Shown: piece after piece, positions 51,843 to 60,929 of the stretch | How the letters are laid out: every line of letters begins with the position of its first letter | Numbering within the stretch: position 1 is the first letter of the stretch | Assembly: GCF_026343335.1 (NCBI RefSeq) | Contig: NZ_JAPELX010000001.1 | Span: forward strand, 496,001 to 560,000 | Origin: Streptomyces sp. NBC_00078 | GTDB taxonomy: Bacteria > Actinomycetota > Actinomycetes > Streptomycetales > Streptomycetaceae | Reading direction: 5' to 3' | DNA length: 64,000 nucleotides | The notes under the pieces: model-generated | The model's input: only the letters and a program-made list of their open reading frames with translations | Database searches by the model: none | Told to the model about the DNA's origin: nothing | Position numbers and translations under genes: made by a program

Positions 51843-53306
51843 TCACACGCCCGTCGGTGACGCGCCCGGTTGTACCGGGGCCAGATACTCCTGCGAGATC
51901 TCCTTCGGTCCGAACGGCCACACCTTCTCGAAGCGTGCCCACAGCACGAAGGCCACACAGCCCAGGCCCAGCCAGGCCAGCGACCACTCGATGGGATGGC
52001 GGCCCGGCGAGTTCCTGTCGGCGTAGCCGTAGATCACGCACCAGCCGACGAAGGCGATGATGCTCGGCACCGGGTAGAGCCACATACGGTACGGCCGGTG
52101 GAGTGCCGGCTGCCGCCTGCGCAGTACCGTCAGCGCGATGATCTGGGCCAGTGCCTGGACGATCACCATCACCGTCGTGAGCAACTGGATCAGCGTCGCC
52201 AGGTCCGTGTGCCGGCCGATCAGGAAGCCCACGGCCGTGATCACACCCATCGTCGCCAGGCCCAGCATCGGGAAGCGGTGTTGGGGGTGCAGCCTGGCGT
52301 AGGGGCGGAAGAAGACCCGCTCGCGGGCCGCGTCGTACGGGACGCGGGAGCCGCCCAGGAGTCCGGTGAAGACCGAGGCGAACGCCGTGATCAGGATGAG
52401 CACGGTGACCGTGTCGGCCGCTCCCTTGCCCCACGTCTTCTCCAGCACGGCCGACGCGACGGACGTGGAGGCGATGTCGTCGGCGTCGATCATGCGATGC
52501 CAGTCGATCACGCCGAGCGTGCCGATCTGCAGCAGCAGGTAGATCGCCATGATGCCGAGGATGGAGAAGATGATGGAGCGGGGCAGGGTGCGTCCGGGAT
52601 CCTTGATCTCGGCGCCCATGTAGGCCGTCGTGTTGTAGCCGAGGTAGTCGTAGATGCCGATGGTCAGGCCGCCGGCGAAGCCCAGCCAGAAGTGGTTGCT
52701 GCCCAGGTCGAAGGCGTGCGCCGGGTAGGTGAAGGCGAGATGTGCGCTGAAGTCCGTCGCGGCGGCCAGGATGACCAGCAGGACGGATGTGATCATGACC
52801 GCCCACATCACGGCGGTGATCCGGGCGATGTGCTCGATGCCGCGCCACAGCAGGATCACGACCAGCGCGATCATGCCGAGGCCGACCAGGTCGCCGGACG
52901 TCTTGCCCAGGTCCGGGGCGAGGTATCCGAGGTACTGGACGAAGCCGACCACGCCCGTCGACATGATCAGCGGGATGAACAGCATGGCCGTCCAGACGAA
53001 GAGGAACGGCATGAGCCGCCCCGTGCGGTACTGGAAGGCCTGGCGCAGATAGACGTAGCTGCCGCCGGAGCCGGGCATCGCCGCGCCCAGCTCGGCCCAG
53101 ACCAGCCCGTCGGCGAGCGCGAGGACCGCGCCGGCGATGAAGCCGATCACCGCCTGCGGGCCGCCGAACGCGGCGACCATGAGCGGGATCGTGACGAACG
53201 GGCCGATGCCGCACATCTGGCTCATGTTGATGGCGGTGGCCGGGAAGAGGCCGACACGGCGGACGAAACCGCCCGTGGGTGGCGGACTGGACGGACTACC
53301 GGACAT
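51843..53306 (-). CDS. APC-family amino acid permease
   Basis: 487 aa with about 12 membrane spans, the APC start (GLFPATAINMSQMCGIGPFVTIPLMV), the consensus PGSGGSYVYLRQAFQYRTG, an alternating cytoplasmic-loop pattern and GAEIKDPGRTLPRSIIFS in loop 6-7. It imports amino acids or polyamines by cation symport; substrate not readable. Divergent from the ROK gene, with a palindrome resembling the ROK operator between them. Confidence 0.9.
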   Translation of the reverse strand: MSGSPSSPPPTGGFVRRVGLFPATAINMSQMCGIGPFVTIPLMVAAFGGPQAVIGFIAGAVLALADGLVWAELGAAMPGSGGSYVYLRQAFQYRTGRLMPFLFVWTAMLFIPLIMSTGVVGFVQYLGYLAPDLGKTSGDLVGLGMIALVVILLWRGIEHIARITAVMWAVMITSVLLVILAAATDFSAHLAFTYPAHAFDLGSNHFWLGFAGGLTIGIYDYLGYNTTAYMGAEIKDPGRTLPRSIIFSILGIMAIYLLLQIGTLGVIDWHRMIDADDIASTSVASAVLEKTWGKGAADTVTVLILITAFASVFTGLLGGSRVPYDAARERVFFRPYARLHPQHRFPMLGLATMGVITAVGFLIGRHTDLATLIQLLTTVMVIVQALAQIIALTVLRRRQPALHRPYRMWLYPVPSIIAFVGWCVIYGYADRNSPGRHPIEWSLAWLGLGCVAFVLWARFEKVWPFGPKEISQEYLAPVQPGASPTGV

Positions 53307-53377
53307 GGGGTCTCCTGACGCACCGGGCGCTGGGCCTGTCCAAGGCCGGCTGGCCCGGCGAGGCTGACTGGCCGATA

Positions 53378-53396
53378 AAGTTAAGGAGCCTTACTT
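53378..53396. promoter_or_regulatory. ROK-type palindrome between permease and regulator
   Basis: AAGTTAAGG-AG-CCTTACTT, an imperfect palindrome in the divergent promoter region. TAAAGTTA(A)GGA is shared with the perfect site at 54689-54708 in front of the glucosaminidase gene. Confidence 0.5.
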
Positions 53397-53437
53397 GATG
53401 CGTCAAGAGGTCCTCCCGGATCAGTGAGAATGGTGGG

Positions 53438-54622
53438 ATGCCCGCCAGTGATGCCATGGACCAGCAGGAACAGCCCTGGAACCGTCGGCGGCTGCGCAGC
53501 ACCAACGAGCGGCTCCTGCTCGACCGACTGCGCGCCGGCGGCGCCGCGTCACGCGCCCAACTGGCCCGCGAGACCGGCCTGTCCAAACCGACGGTCTCCA
53601 GCGTGCTCGCCGCACTGGAGGCGGCCGGACTGGTCCACGAGGTCGGCACCCTCGCCCCCGAGCGCGGCCGCACCGCAGTCCTGTACGCACCGGACCCGGC
53701 GGCCGGCCATGTCCTCGGCATCGACATCGGCCGCAGCTGGCTGCGGGTTGCCGTCGCCGACCTGGACGGCGGCGTCGTCGCGCGCTCCGACGTGCGCAAC
53801 CGGGCCCGCAGCTCGGCCGCGATGGCCGAGCTGGTGGTGGCGACGGCCCGCCAGGTCGTCGCCGGTTCGGGCGTGGCCCCGGACGAGGTGGTGCACGCGG
53901 TGGTGGGCACGCCCGGCGTGTACGACGAGAAGCAGCGCCGGGTGCGCTACGCGATGCACCTGCCGGGCTGGGGGCGCGCCGGGCTGTTCGACCGGATGCG
54001 CGAGGAGCTGGGCATCCCCCTGGAGGTCCACAACGACGCCAACCTGGCGGCGCTCGGCGAGTACGCGTACGGCGTCGGCACGGGCAGCCGGCTCTTCGCG
54101 TACATCCTGATCGGGACCGGCCTCGGGATGGGCGTGGTCAGTGAGGGGCGGCTGTTCACGGGGGCGCACGGGCTGGCCGGGGAGATCGGGTTCCTGCCGT
54201 GGCCGGGGCAGCAGAAGCCGGAGCGGCTGGAGGATGCGGTGTCGGGGGTGGCCGTCGTCGAGGCGGCGCGCAGGTTCGGCATGAGCGGGCAGCTCACCGC
54301 GAAGGCCGTGTTCGACGCGGCCCGGCAGGGAAACGACGCGGCGGTCAAGGCGGTCCGGCTGGAGGGCGAGCGCATCGCGCACACGGTGGCGGCGGCCGCG
54401 GCCGTGCTCGACCCGGATCTCGTGGTCCTCGGCGGCGGCGTGGCCCACAGTGTGGATCTGCTGCTGCACCCGGTGCGCGAGCACCTGCGGGCGCTCACCC
54501 CCCTGCGGCCCAGGGTCGTACCCAGCCGGCTCGGCGAGGACGCGGTGCTGCTGGGCGCGGTGGCCACGGCACTCGGGACCGCACGGGACGTCGTGTTCGA
54601 GCGCAGGTCGGCGGCGTCCTGA
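53438..54622 (+). CDS. ROK-family transcriptional regulator
   Basis: 394 aa. N-terminal HTH (SRAQLARETGLSKPTVSSVLAALEAAGLV, residues about 30-60) and a ROK domain (VLGIDIGRSWLRVAVADLDG, LIGTGLGMGVVSEGRLFTGAHGLAGEIGF). The Cys-rich zinc motif CxCGxxGC that normally follows GEIG is absent; the segment reads LPWPGQQKPERLEDAV, so it may sense sugar without zinc. It probably controls the adjacent glucosaminidase, whose promoter has a perfect palindrome, and perhaps the divergent permease. Confidence 0.92.
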   Translation: MPASDAMDQQEQPWNRRRLRSTNERLLLDRLRAGGAASRAQLARETGLSKPTVSSVLAALEAAGLVHEVGTLAPERGRTAVLYAPDPAAGHVLGIDIGRSWLRVAVADLDGGVVARSDVRNRARSSAAMAELVVATARQVVAGSGVAPDEVVHAVVGTPGVYDEKQRRVRYAMHLPGWGRAGLFDRMREELGIPLEVHNDANLAALGEYAYGVGTGSRLFAYILIGTGLGMGVVSEGRLFTGAHGLAGEIGFLPWPGQQKPERLEDAVSGVAVVEAARRFGMSGQLTAKAVFDAARQGNDAAVKAVRLEGERIAHTVAAAAAVLDPDLVVLGGGVAHSVDLLLHPVREHLRALTPLRPRVVPSRLGEDAVLLGAVATALGTARDVVFERRSAAS

Positions 54623-54688
54623 CCAACTCGCCCACGAGCCGGGGTGATTGACACCGCACGCTGGGGCGCCCTACCGTGACCGCAATTA

Positions 54689-54708
54689 GTAAAGTTTCCT
54701 AACTTTAC
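54689..54708 (+). promoter_or_regulatory. Perfect ROK-type operator before the glucosaminidase gene
   Basis: GTAAAGTT-TCCT-AACTTTAC, perfect 8-bp arms, 18 bp before the GTG start at 54726. This position would let a bound repressor block translation-proximal transcription. Related in sequence to 53378-53396. Confidence 0.7.
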
Positions 54709-54725
54709 GAAGGGCTGGAGACTCC

Positions 54726-57428
54726 GTGAACGGACACCGTCTCGCCACGGCCGCCGTAGTCCTGGGGCTGCTGGGTTCGCTGGCGACCGGCGCCCGGGCC
54801 GGAGCACACGAGCATCGGCAGGGACCGCACGCGCGGCCCACCCTGGTCTCCTCCGCGCCCGGCAGCACGACCCCTCTCGACGGCTACACGGTGCAGTCGA
54901 CGGCCAAGGTCCCGGACCCGGCGGCCGACGTGTCCTCCCCCGGCTACCCGGCGACCGGCTGGTATCCGGCCGGCCCCCGCTCCACCGTCCTCGCGACCCT
55001 GCTGGCGAACGGCGTGTACGCCGACCCGTTCTATTCGACGAACCAGCAGAAGATCCCCAGGGCCGACTTCCAGGTCCCCTGGTGGTACCGCTCCGACTTC
55101 AGGGTCGCCGACACCTCCGAGCGCACCTACCTCGACTTCAGCGGTGTGGTCTCGGCAGCCGACGTCTACCTCAACGGCCGGCAGGTCGCCACGGCGAAGG
55201 ACGTGACCGGCGCCTACACCCGGCACGAGCTGGACGTGACCTCGCTGGTCCGGTCGGGTACGAACACCGTCGCCTTCCGGATCCGGCCCAACGATCCGGG
55301 CAAGAACCTCACGATGGGCTGGATCGACTGGCTGCAGCCGCCGCCCGACGAGAACATGGGCATCGTGCGTGACGTCCTCGTCCGGCGCGGCGGCCCGGTC
55401 GCGCTGCGCGACGCCCACGTGGTGACCAAGCTGGACGTGCCCTCGCTGGCCTCGGCCGACCTGACGGTCAAGGCGCAGGTCCGCAACGACTCCGGCGCAC
55501 CGGAGACGACAGCGGTCGCCGGCAGCATCGGCGCCACGACGTTCGGGAAGAGCGTCACACTGGCCGCGCACGAGACGAAGACAGTCACGTTCGCCCCGTC
55601 CGACGTCCCCGGCCTCCATCTGGCCTCGCCGAAGGTGTGGTGGCCGGCCGGAATGGGCGGCCAGCCTCTGTACGACCTGAATCTCACCGTCTCGGACTCC
55701 GGCACCGTCTCGGACACAGCGCACCAGGCCTTCGGTATCCGCGACGTCCAGGCGCCGCTGAACTCCGATGGTGCGCGCCAGTACCGCATCAACGGCCGCA
55801 AGCTGCTGATCAAGGGGGGCGGCTGGTCGCCGGACGAGTACCTGCGCTGGGACCGGACCCATGTCGAGGACCGGCTGAAGTACGCCCTGGACCTCGGCCT
55901 GAACACCATCCGCCTCGAAGGTCACCTCGAACCGGACGAGTTCTTCGACCTCGCCGACCGCTACGGCATCCTGACGCTGCCGGGCTGGGAGTGCTGCGAC
56001 AAGTGGGAGGGCCAGGTCAACGGCGGCGAGCCCGGCGACAAGTGGACCGCCGCCGACTATCGGGTCGCGAGGGCGTCGATGGCCGCAGAGGCCGTCCGGC
56101 TGCGCGATCACCCGAGCGTGATCTCCTTCCTCGTCGGCAGCGACTTCGCGCCCGACGCGACGATCGAGAAGAACTACCTCGACGCCCTGAAGGCCGCCGA
56201 CTGGCCGACCCCCGTCGTTTCCGCCGCGTCCGACAACTCCTCGCCGCAATTGGGGAGTTCGGGCATGAAGATGACGGGCCCGTACGACTGGGTCCCGCCG
56301 AACTACTGGTACGCCAAGCGCGAGGGCGGCGCGACCGGCTTCAACTCCGAGACCAGCGCGGGTCCCGACATCCCCACCCTCGACACCCTGCACCGCATGA
56401 TGACCCCGGCCGAACTCGACACCCTCTGGAAGAATCCGGACGCCAAGCAGTACCACCGCTCACCGTCGTCGACCTTCGGCACCCTGAAGCTCTACGACGA
56501 CGCCCTCACCGGCCGCTACGGCGCCCCGACGAGCCTGGCCGACTACGTCCGCAAGGCCCAGCTCGCCCAGTACGAGAACGTCCGCGCCCAGTTCGAGGCC
56601 TACGAGCGGGGCGCCACCGACTCCTCGAAGCCCGCGACCGGCGTCGTCTACTGGATGTTCAACAGCGGCTGGACCTCGCTGCACTGGCAGCTGATGGATC
56701 ATCAGCTCGACCAGGGCGGCGCCTACTTCGGGGCGAAGAAGGCGAACGAACCGCTGCACGTCCAGTACTCCTACGACGACCGCTCGGTGGTCGTGGTCAA
56801 CAACCGGCACGCGGCCGCCACCGAACTCACCGCCCGTGCCACGGTGTTCAACCCCGACGGCACGCAGAAGTACGACAGGACCGTGACCGGCATGCAGGTG
56901 AGCGGCGACGGCGCGCACGGCACCGCGCTCACCCTGCCGGCGTCGGTGAGCGGGCTGTCGACGACGTATCTGGTGCGCCTGACCCTGGCCGACGCCTCCG
57001 GCAAGGAGGTCAGCCGCAACGTCTACTGGCTGTCCACCGGGCCGGACACCCTCGACTGGGCCCACACCGACTGGTACTACACGCCGACGACGAGCTACGC
57101 CGATCTCAGGGGCCTGAGCGGGATGGCGCGGGTGCCGGTGTCGGCGGCGGCGTCGACGGACATGTCGGGCGGGACGGCGACCACGACGGTGACCGTACGC
57201 AACACGGGCGGCGGAATGACACCTTCGTTGCTCACCGACGTCCATCTCGTCGACGCGACGGGGAAGCCCGTACTGCCCGTCGAGTGGTCGGACAACCAGG
57301 TCAGCCTGTGGCCCGGCGAGACGGCGACCCTCACCGCCACGTACCGGACCGCGGATCTGCACGGGTCGGCACCACGGGTGCGGGTCTCCGGCTGGAACAC
57401 TCCGGAGCAGACGGTTCCCGCCGGATGA
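54726..57428 (+). CDS. csxA: GH2 exo-beta-D-glucosaminidase (CsxA-like), secreted
   Basis: GTG at 54726 with GGAG upstream; 900 aa. A signal peptide (about 25 residues) precedes a GH2 sugar-binding jelly roll (DFSGVVSAADVYLNGRQVA), an Ig-like domain and the TIM barrel with acid Asp in SFLVGSDFAP (about residue 470) and nucleophile Glu in GFNSETSAGPDIP (about 540), the order reported for CsxA of Amycolatopsis. C-terminal beta domains follow. It removes glucosamine from chitosan ends outside the cell. A ROK-type operator in its promoter points to sugar control. Confidence 0.92.
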   Translation: MNGHRLATAAVVLGLLGSLATGARAGAHEHRQGPHARPTLVSSAPGSTTPLDGYTVQSTAKVPDPAADVSSPGYPATGWYPAGPRSTVLATLLANGVYADPFYSTNQQKIPRADFQVPWWYRSDFRVADTSERTYLDFSGVVSAADVYLNGRQVATAKDVTGAYTRHELDVTSLVRSGTNTVAFRIRPNDPGKNLTMGWIDWLQPPPDENMGIVRDVLVRRGGPVALRDAHVVTKLDVPSLASADLTVKAQVRNDSGAPETTAVAGSIGATTFGKSVTLAAHETKTVTFAPSDVPGLHLASPKVWWPAGMGGQPLYDLNLTVSDSGTVSDTAHQAFGIRDVQAPLNSDGARQYRINGRKLLIKGGGWSPDEYLRWDRTHVEDRLKYALDLGLNTIRLEGHLEPDEFFDLADRYGILTLPGWECCDKWEGQVNGGEPGDKWTAADYRVARASMAAEAVRLRDHPSVISFLVGSDFAPDATIEKNYLDALKAADWPTPVVSAASDNSSPQLGSSGMKMTGPYDWVPPNYWYAKREGGATGFNSETSAGPDIPTLDTLHRMMTPAELDTLWKNPDAKQYHRSPSSTFGTLKLYDDALTGRYGAPTSLADYVRKAQLAQYENVRAQFEAYERGATDSSKPATGVVYWMFNSGWTSLHWQLMDHQLDQGGAYFGAKKANEPLHVQYSYDDRSVVVVNNRHAAATELTARATVFNPDGTQKYDRTVTGMQVSGDGAHGTALTLPASVSGLSTTYLVRLTLADASGKEVSRNVYWLSTGPDTLDWAHTDWYYTPTTSYADLRGLSGMARVPVSAAASTDMSGGTATTTVTVRNTGGGMTPSLLTDVHLVDATGKPVLPVEWSDNQVSLWPGETATLTATYRTADLHGSAPRVRVSGWNTPEQTVPAG

Positions 57429-57431
57429 CCG

Positions 57432-57461
57432 CCTGGGGCCCGGTCGGGACCGGGCCCCAGG
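57432..57461. terminator. 13-bp bidirectional terminator hairpin
   Basis: CCTGGGGCCCGGT (57432-57444), loop CGGG, ACCGGGCCCCAGG (57449-57461), between the convergent glucosaminidase and secreted-protein genes. Confidence 0.75.
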
Positions 57462-57466
57462 AGACG

Positions 57467-58918
57467 TCAGCTGACGTTGAGTGCCGTGTCGTCGATGACG
57501 AACGACGTCTGCAGGGTGGAGCCCTCGGTGCCGGTGAACCTGAGCGTGACGGTCTGACCGGCGTAGCTCGCGAGGCTGAAGCTGCGCTGGGTGTAGCCTC
57601 CGGCGGCGTTCAGGTTGGAGTAGGTCGCAAGCGTGCCGAGCACGGTCCCCGAACTGTTGAGGACCTGGACCTTGAGCGTGTCGTACGCCGTGCTGGTGGT
57701 CGTCTCCGCCGTGTCGATGTGCAGGTAGAAGCTGAGGGCGGCGGTGGTGCAGCCGGACGGGATGGTCACCGACTGGGAGAGCGCGTCGGTGGTGGCGGTT
57801 CCGTAGCCGTCCAGCCAGGCGTAGTACGAGCCCGTACGCGCCGACTGGCTGCTGGAGTTGGTGATGACGCCGCTGGAGGCGCTCCAGGTGGTGCTGCCCG
57901 ACTCGAAGCCGTTGTTGCCGAGCAGCTGGGCGGCGGTGCAGGTGCCGGAACCGCCGCCGCCGTCGCCGCCTCCGCTGCTGCCGTCGCCGGCGAGCCAGGC
58001 GGTGGCGTTGAGGGCGAGGGCCGCGTTGGTGGCACCGGTGTCGTTCCAGCCGTCGTAGAGGGTGTTGCCGGACTGGCCGGTGCCGTCGTCGATCGGTGAG
58101 CTGTCGCCCCAGAAGGCGACGCGGCCGCTGCCGAAGGTGCTGGTGAGGAAAAAGGCACCCGTGTTGCCCGAGTAACCGCTGCGGTACACCAGGCCCTTGA
58201 CGGCGGAGTTGTCGGACGGTTTGAGAGTGGCCGTCGTGCCGTCGGCGATCAGGCTCTTGGTGACGGTGCCGAAGGAACCGTGCAGCACGGGGTCGCCGCT
58301 GTCACTGATCGCGGCCGGGTAGCCCGACTTGACGTCCAGTGTGTCGATGGAGAAGCCGAACGGGTCGGTCGAGTCGACGCTGTTGTTGGTCATCAGGTCG
58401 TTGAGGATCTCGACCGCGTCCTCACCGTCGTTGTTGCGGTCGGCGCCGGTGTGGTCGGAGATCATGAACAGTCCGCCGCCGTTCTTGACGAAGTTCATGA
58501 TCGCAGTCTTCTCGGCGGCGGTGAAGAGGGTGTTGGGCTCCGGCAGGACGAGGGTGTCGAACTTCGACAGGTCCGTGGTGGACGAGCCGCCGTAAGTGAG
58601 GGCGCTCGTGGCGGTCTTGAGGCTGTAGCCGCCGGTCTTCTGGAGGGCGACGCCCCACGACGAGAGCGCGCCGGTCCAGTCCGTCTCGGCGGACGGGGAG
58701 GAATCCTGGGAGAGCGGGTCGGGCTTGCCGGTGGAGATGATCCAGTCGGCGTTGCCCGCCTCTTCGGCGTGGCCGTCGTCGAACAGGACGCGATGCGTCG
58801 TGGCCGCGTGGGCGGGGGTGGCGGTGACGGTTGCCTGAGCGGCGGCCGCCGCGGTGAGCAGACCGAACGCGGCCAGGGCGGTGGTGAGTCTGTGGCGGGA
58901 TCTGGTGAGTCCGGGCAT
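57467..58918 (-). CDS. Secreted two-domain protein: GATase1-like N-terminus, beta-jelly-roll C-terminus
   Basis: 483 aa. A signal peptide (RSRHRLTTALAAFGLLTAAAAA..) leads to a domain with FDTLVLPEPNTLFTAAEKTAIMNFVKNGGGLFMISDHTGADRN and FGSGRVAFWGDSSPIDDG, a class I glutamine-amidotransferase-like fold of the type annotated as hydrolase in Streptomyces. A Gly/Ser linker (GDGSSGGGDGGGG) separates a C-terminal carbohydrate-binding-like domain (LLGNNGFESGSTTWSAS, SFYLHIDTAETT, VTLRFTGTEGSTLQTSFVIDD). Reaction unknown. Two palindromes lie upstream. Confidence 0.8.
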   Translation of the reverse strand: MPGLTRSRHRLTTALAAFGLLTAAAAAQATVTATPAHAATTHRVLFDDGHAEEAGNADWIISTGKPDPLSQDSSPSAETDWTGALSSWGVALQKTGGYSLKTATSALTYGGSSTTDLSKFDTLVLPEPNTLFTAAEKTAIMNFVKNGGGLFMISDHTGADRNNDGEDAVEILNDLMTNNSVDSTDPFGFSIDTLDVKSGYPAAISDSGDPVLHGSFGTVTKSLIADGTTATLKPSDNSAVKGLVYRSGYSGNTGAFFLTSTFGSGRVAFWGDSSPIDDGTGQSGNTLYDGWNDTGATNAALALNATAWLAGDGSSGGGDGGGGSGTCTAAQLLGNNGFESGSTTWSASSGVITNSSSQSARTGSYYAWLDGYGTATTDALSQSVTIPSGCTTAALSFYLHIDTAETTTSTAYDTLKVQVLNSSGTVLGTLATYSNLNAAGGYTQRSFSLASYAGQTVTLRFTGTEGSTLQTSFVIDDTALNVS

Positions 58919-58974
58919 CCGACGTACCTCCGTGTGGGGTCGGGGAAGAGCGGGGCGGGGCGGTGCCAGTCGGA

Positions 58975-59013
58975 CCTACGCGCGTAGGCGAAGAGAGCAT
59001 CTGCGCGCGTAGA
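58975..59013. promoter_or_regulatory. Tandem palindromes in the promoter of the secreted protein
   Basis: CCTACGCGCGTAGG (58975-58988, perfect) and TCTGCGCGCGTAGA (59000-59013, one mismatched pair), 25 bp apart. Spacing and position (57-95 bp upstream of the start) look like a repressor or activator site; no gene for the regulator is near. Confidence 0.5.
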
Positions 59014-59207
59014 CATCCGGCCGCACGACTGCCGTGCGGCCGAATCGGTTGAACCGTACATGGCAGGAGGGGGCGTGAACAGGCGTCACCCGGCGCACCG
59101 GGACGGAGATTGACCGCGCGTTGACCCCTGGTTTAAGCGGAACGGACTGTCCCCGTCTCCAGGGGGAATCCGGATAGTGCGGGGGCTTTTGACAAAGAGG
59201 GGCGGAG

Positions 59208-59471
59208 ATGGAGATCTCAGGCATCATCAGTGCCATCGTGATCGGCATCGTCATCGGTGTGCTGGGCCGGCTCGTCGTCCCGGGACGACAGCGCATCGGC
59301 ATCCTGCTGACGATCGTCGTCGGCATCGTGGCCGCGCTGATCGGCTCGGCGATCGCCAGCGCGTTCGACGTGTCCGACACCAAGGGCATCGACTGGATCG
59401 AGTGGCTCATCCAGATCGGCCTCGCCGCACTCGGCGTGGCCGCGCTGGACCGGTCGAAGGCACGCCGCTGA
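59208..59471 (+). CDS. GlsB/YeaQ/YmgE family stress membrane protein
   Basis: ATG at 59208 with GGGGCGGAG upstream; 87 aa. Three short hydrophobic spans with the family motif VIGIVIGVLGRLVVPGRQ (the VxxGxLGxLxxPG pattern) and a second glycine-rich span. The family are small transglycosylase-associated, stress-inducible membrane proteins of unclear function. Followed by a 17-bp terminator hairpin. Confidence 0.88.
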   Translation: MEISGIISAIVIGIVIGVLGRLVVPGRQRIGILLTIVVGIVAALIGSAIASAFDVSDTKGIDWIEWLIQIGLAALGVAALDRSKARR

Positions 59472-59584
59472 CACGACACGTGTGGCGACACCCACTGTTT
59501 CGGGTCCGGGCGGGACGCAACCGCGCCTCGCCCGGCCGCGGTAGGAACTGCTGCGGAGGCACTGCTGCCGTTATGGACCGCGCT

Positions 59585-59628
59585 GCCGCTCGGACCGCGC
59601 TCCGGTCCCGAAGCGCGGTCCGAGCGGC
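59585..59628. terminator. Perfect 17-bp bidirectional terminator hairpin
   Basis: GCCGCTCGGACCGCGCT (59585-59601), 10-nt loop, AGCGCGGTCCGAGCGGC (59612-59628), between the convergent GlsB-type and epimerase genes. Confidence 0.8.
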
Positions 59629-59641
59629 CTCGGCCGGGCGA

Positions 59642-60571
59642 TCACCGGACGGCCGCCAGCGCGGCGAGACCGTCCCGGCTGGACGGGTACCGGGGTGTCC
59701 AGCCCAGTTCCCGTTCCGCCTTCGCCGACGAGACGCGCATGTTCGCCCGCATGATCGTGTGCGCGTAGGACATCGGCCTGGTCATCCACAGCGGCACGGT
59801 CATCGGCCTGGGCAGGCCGAACTCCTCGGCCACGCACAGGACGTGGGAGCGGAATCCGAGCGGGGTGCGGTCGGCGATGTTGTACGCCTGTCCCGAGCTG
59901 CCGTTCTCGACCGCGGCGACCATCGCCCGCGCCGCGTCGGTGAGTTCGACCCACGCGAGGACCCGGCCGTGGTCACCTGGGGCGGGCAGCTGCCGCTTGC
60001 GCAGCATGAGCAGGACGGCATCGGTGCCGCCGGGACCGTAGAACAGGCCGAAGCGCAGCGAGATGCCCGCCAACCCCCTTGCCTCGAAGGTGAGTTGCTC
60101 CTTGATGCGCATGCCCTCGATGTGCCGTTCCAGCTCCGGGGTGGTGCCGTGCGGGCCGAACTGGTCGTCCTCGGTGATCACATGGTCGCCGAAGTCTCCG
60201 TAGCCGTAGCCGAAGACCATCGACTCGCACACGAAGCGGTCGGCGCCGGTGGTCTGCGCGGCCTCCACCAGGTGGGCGGTGCCGGCGACGCGCAGCGCAT
60301 CGGTGGCGTGCATGTCCCGGTGGCGCATGGGCGCCTTGCGCAGAGCGGTCGCGGCGTGGATGACGGTGTCGAAGTGCTGTCCGTCGACGGCCCGCAGCAG
60401 GGCGTCGCGGTCCATGAGGTCGGCCCTGACGCCGTTGGCGGGCCCGCGGCCGAGGCCGGTGACCTTGTGGCCGGCCTCGGTCAGGGCCCGGGTGATGTGG
60501 CCGCCGAGGATGCCGCTCGCGCCGGCGAGGAGGATGCTCTGGTTCTTCTGGTTCTTCGGGATCGTCGTCAT
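59642..60571 (-). CDS. NAD-dependent epimerase/dehydratase family protein
   Basis: 309 aa, extended SDR fold: SILLAGASGILGGHITRALTEAGH (GxxGxxG), FDTVIHAATAL, and a short C-terminal substrate domain (ISLRFGLFYGPGG, ARMVAAVENGSSGQAYNI-type). The catalytic YxxxK is not in its usual place, so it is not a typical epimerase. The short NQKNQ N-terminus is fine for the family. Function unknown. Downstream convergent with the GlsB-type gene. Confidence 0.85.
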   Translation of the reverse strand: MTTIPKNQKNQSILLAGASGILGGHITRALTEAGHKVTGLGRGPANGVRADLMDRDALLRAVDGQHFDTVIHAATALRKAPMRHRDMHATDALRVAGTAHLVEAAQTTGADRFVCESMVFGYGYGDFGDHVITEDDQFGPHGTTPELERHIEGMRIKEQLTFEARGLAGISLRFGLFYGPGGTDAVLLMLRKRQLPAPGDHGRVLAWVELTDAARAMVAAVENGSSGQAYNIADRTPLGFRSHVLCVAEEFGLPRPMTVPLWMTRPMSYAHTIMRANMRVSSAKAERELGWTPRYPSSRDGLAALAAVR

Positions 60572-60929
60572 GACTGTGCGACGGGTTGGGCGGCCAGAGA
60601 TGTGACATCCCGTCCCGAGGAGCCCGCGTCGGCGCGGTGCGGTGCGGTTCGTGGTCGAGCAGGTGGCCGTCCGGGCTCAGGCGGACGCGGCCGTGGGCGC
60701 GCCCGCTCGTGGCCAGTGGTGCGGAGGCGTCGCACCGGGCGGGGGGACCGCGCTCACCCGGGCGCCCGTGCGCGGGGCGACCGGCCATGCACTGGGCGTT
60801 CGGCCTGGAGGTGTCCGGTCAGTTCCACGGTGCGGGCCGCGCCGGAGGCACCGGGCGGACGCGTTAGGCCTGGACCGGCCCGGCAGGTCGACACGGCTAC
60901 GGCACGGGGACGATCCGGCGGGCCGCTAG
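60572..60929. other. GC-rich gap without a supportable gene
   Basis: 358 bp between the epimerase start and the MITE. Translations in all frames are Arg/Gly/Pro-rich low-complexity text with no recognisable motif and no ribosome-site-plus-start pair. It may hold the epimerase promoter and decayed DNA; nothing else is seen. Confidence 0.4.

Noticed and set aside
59131..59169. GTTTAA...GGGAAT as a SigB-type promoter for the GlsB-type gene
   Set aside because: Spacer is 27 bp, far outside the 14-16 bp range.
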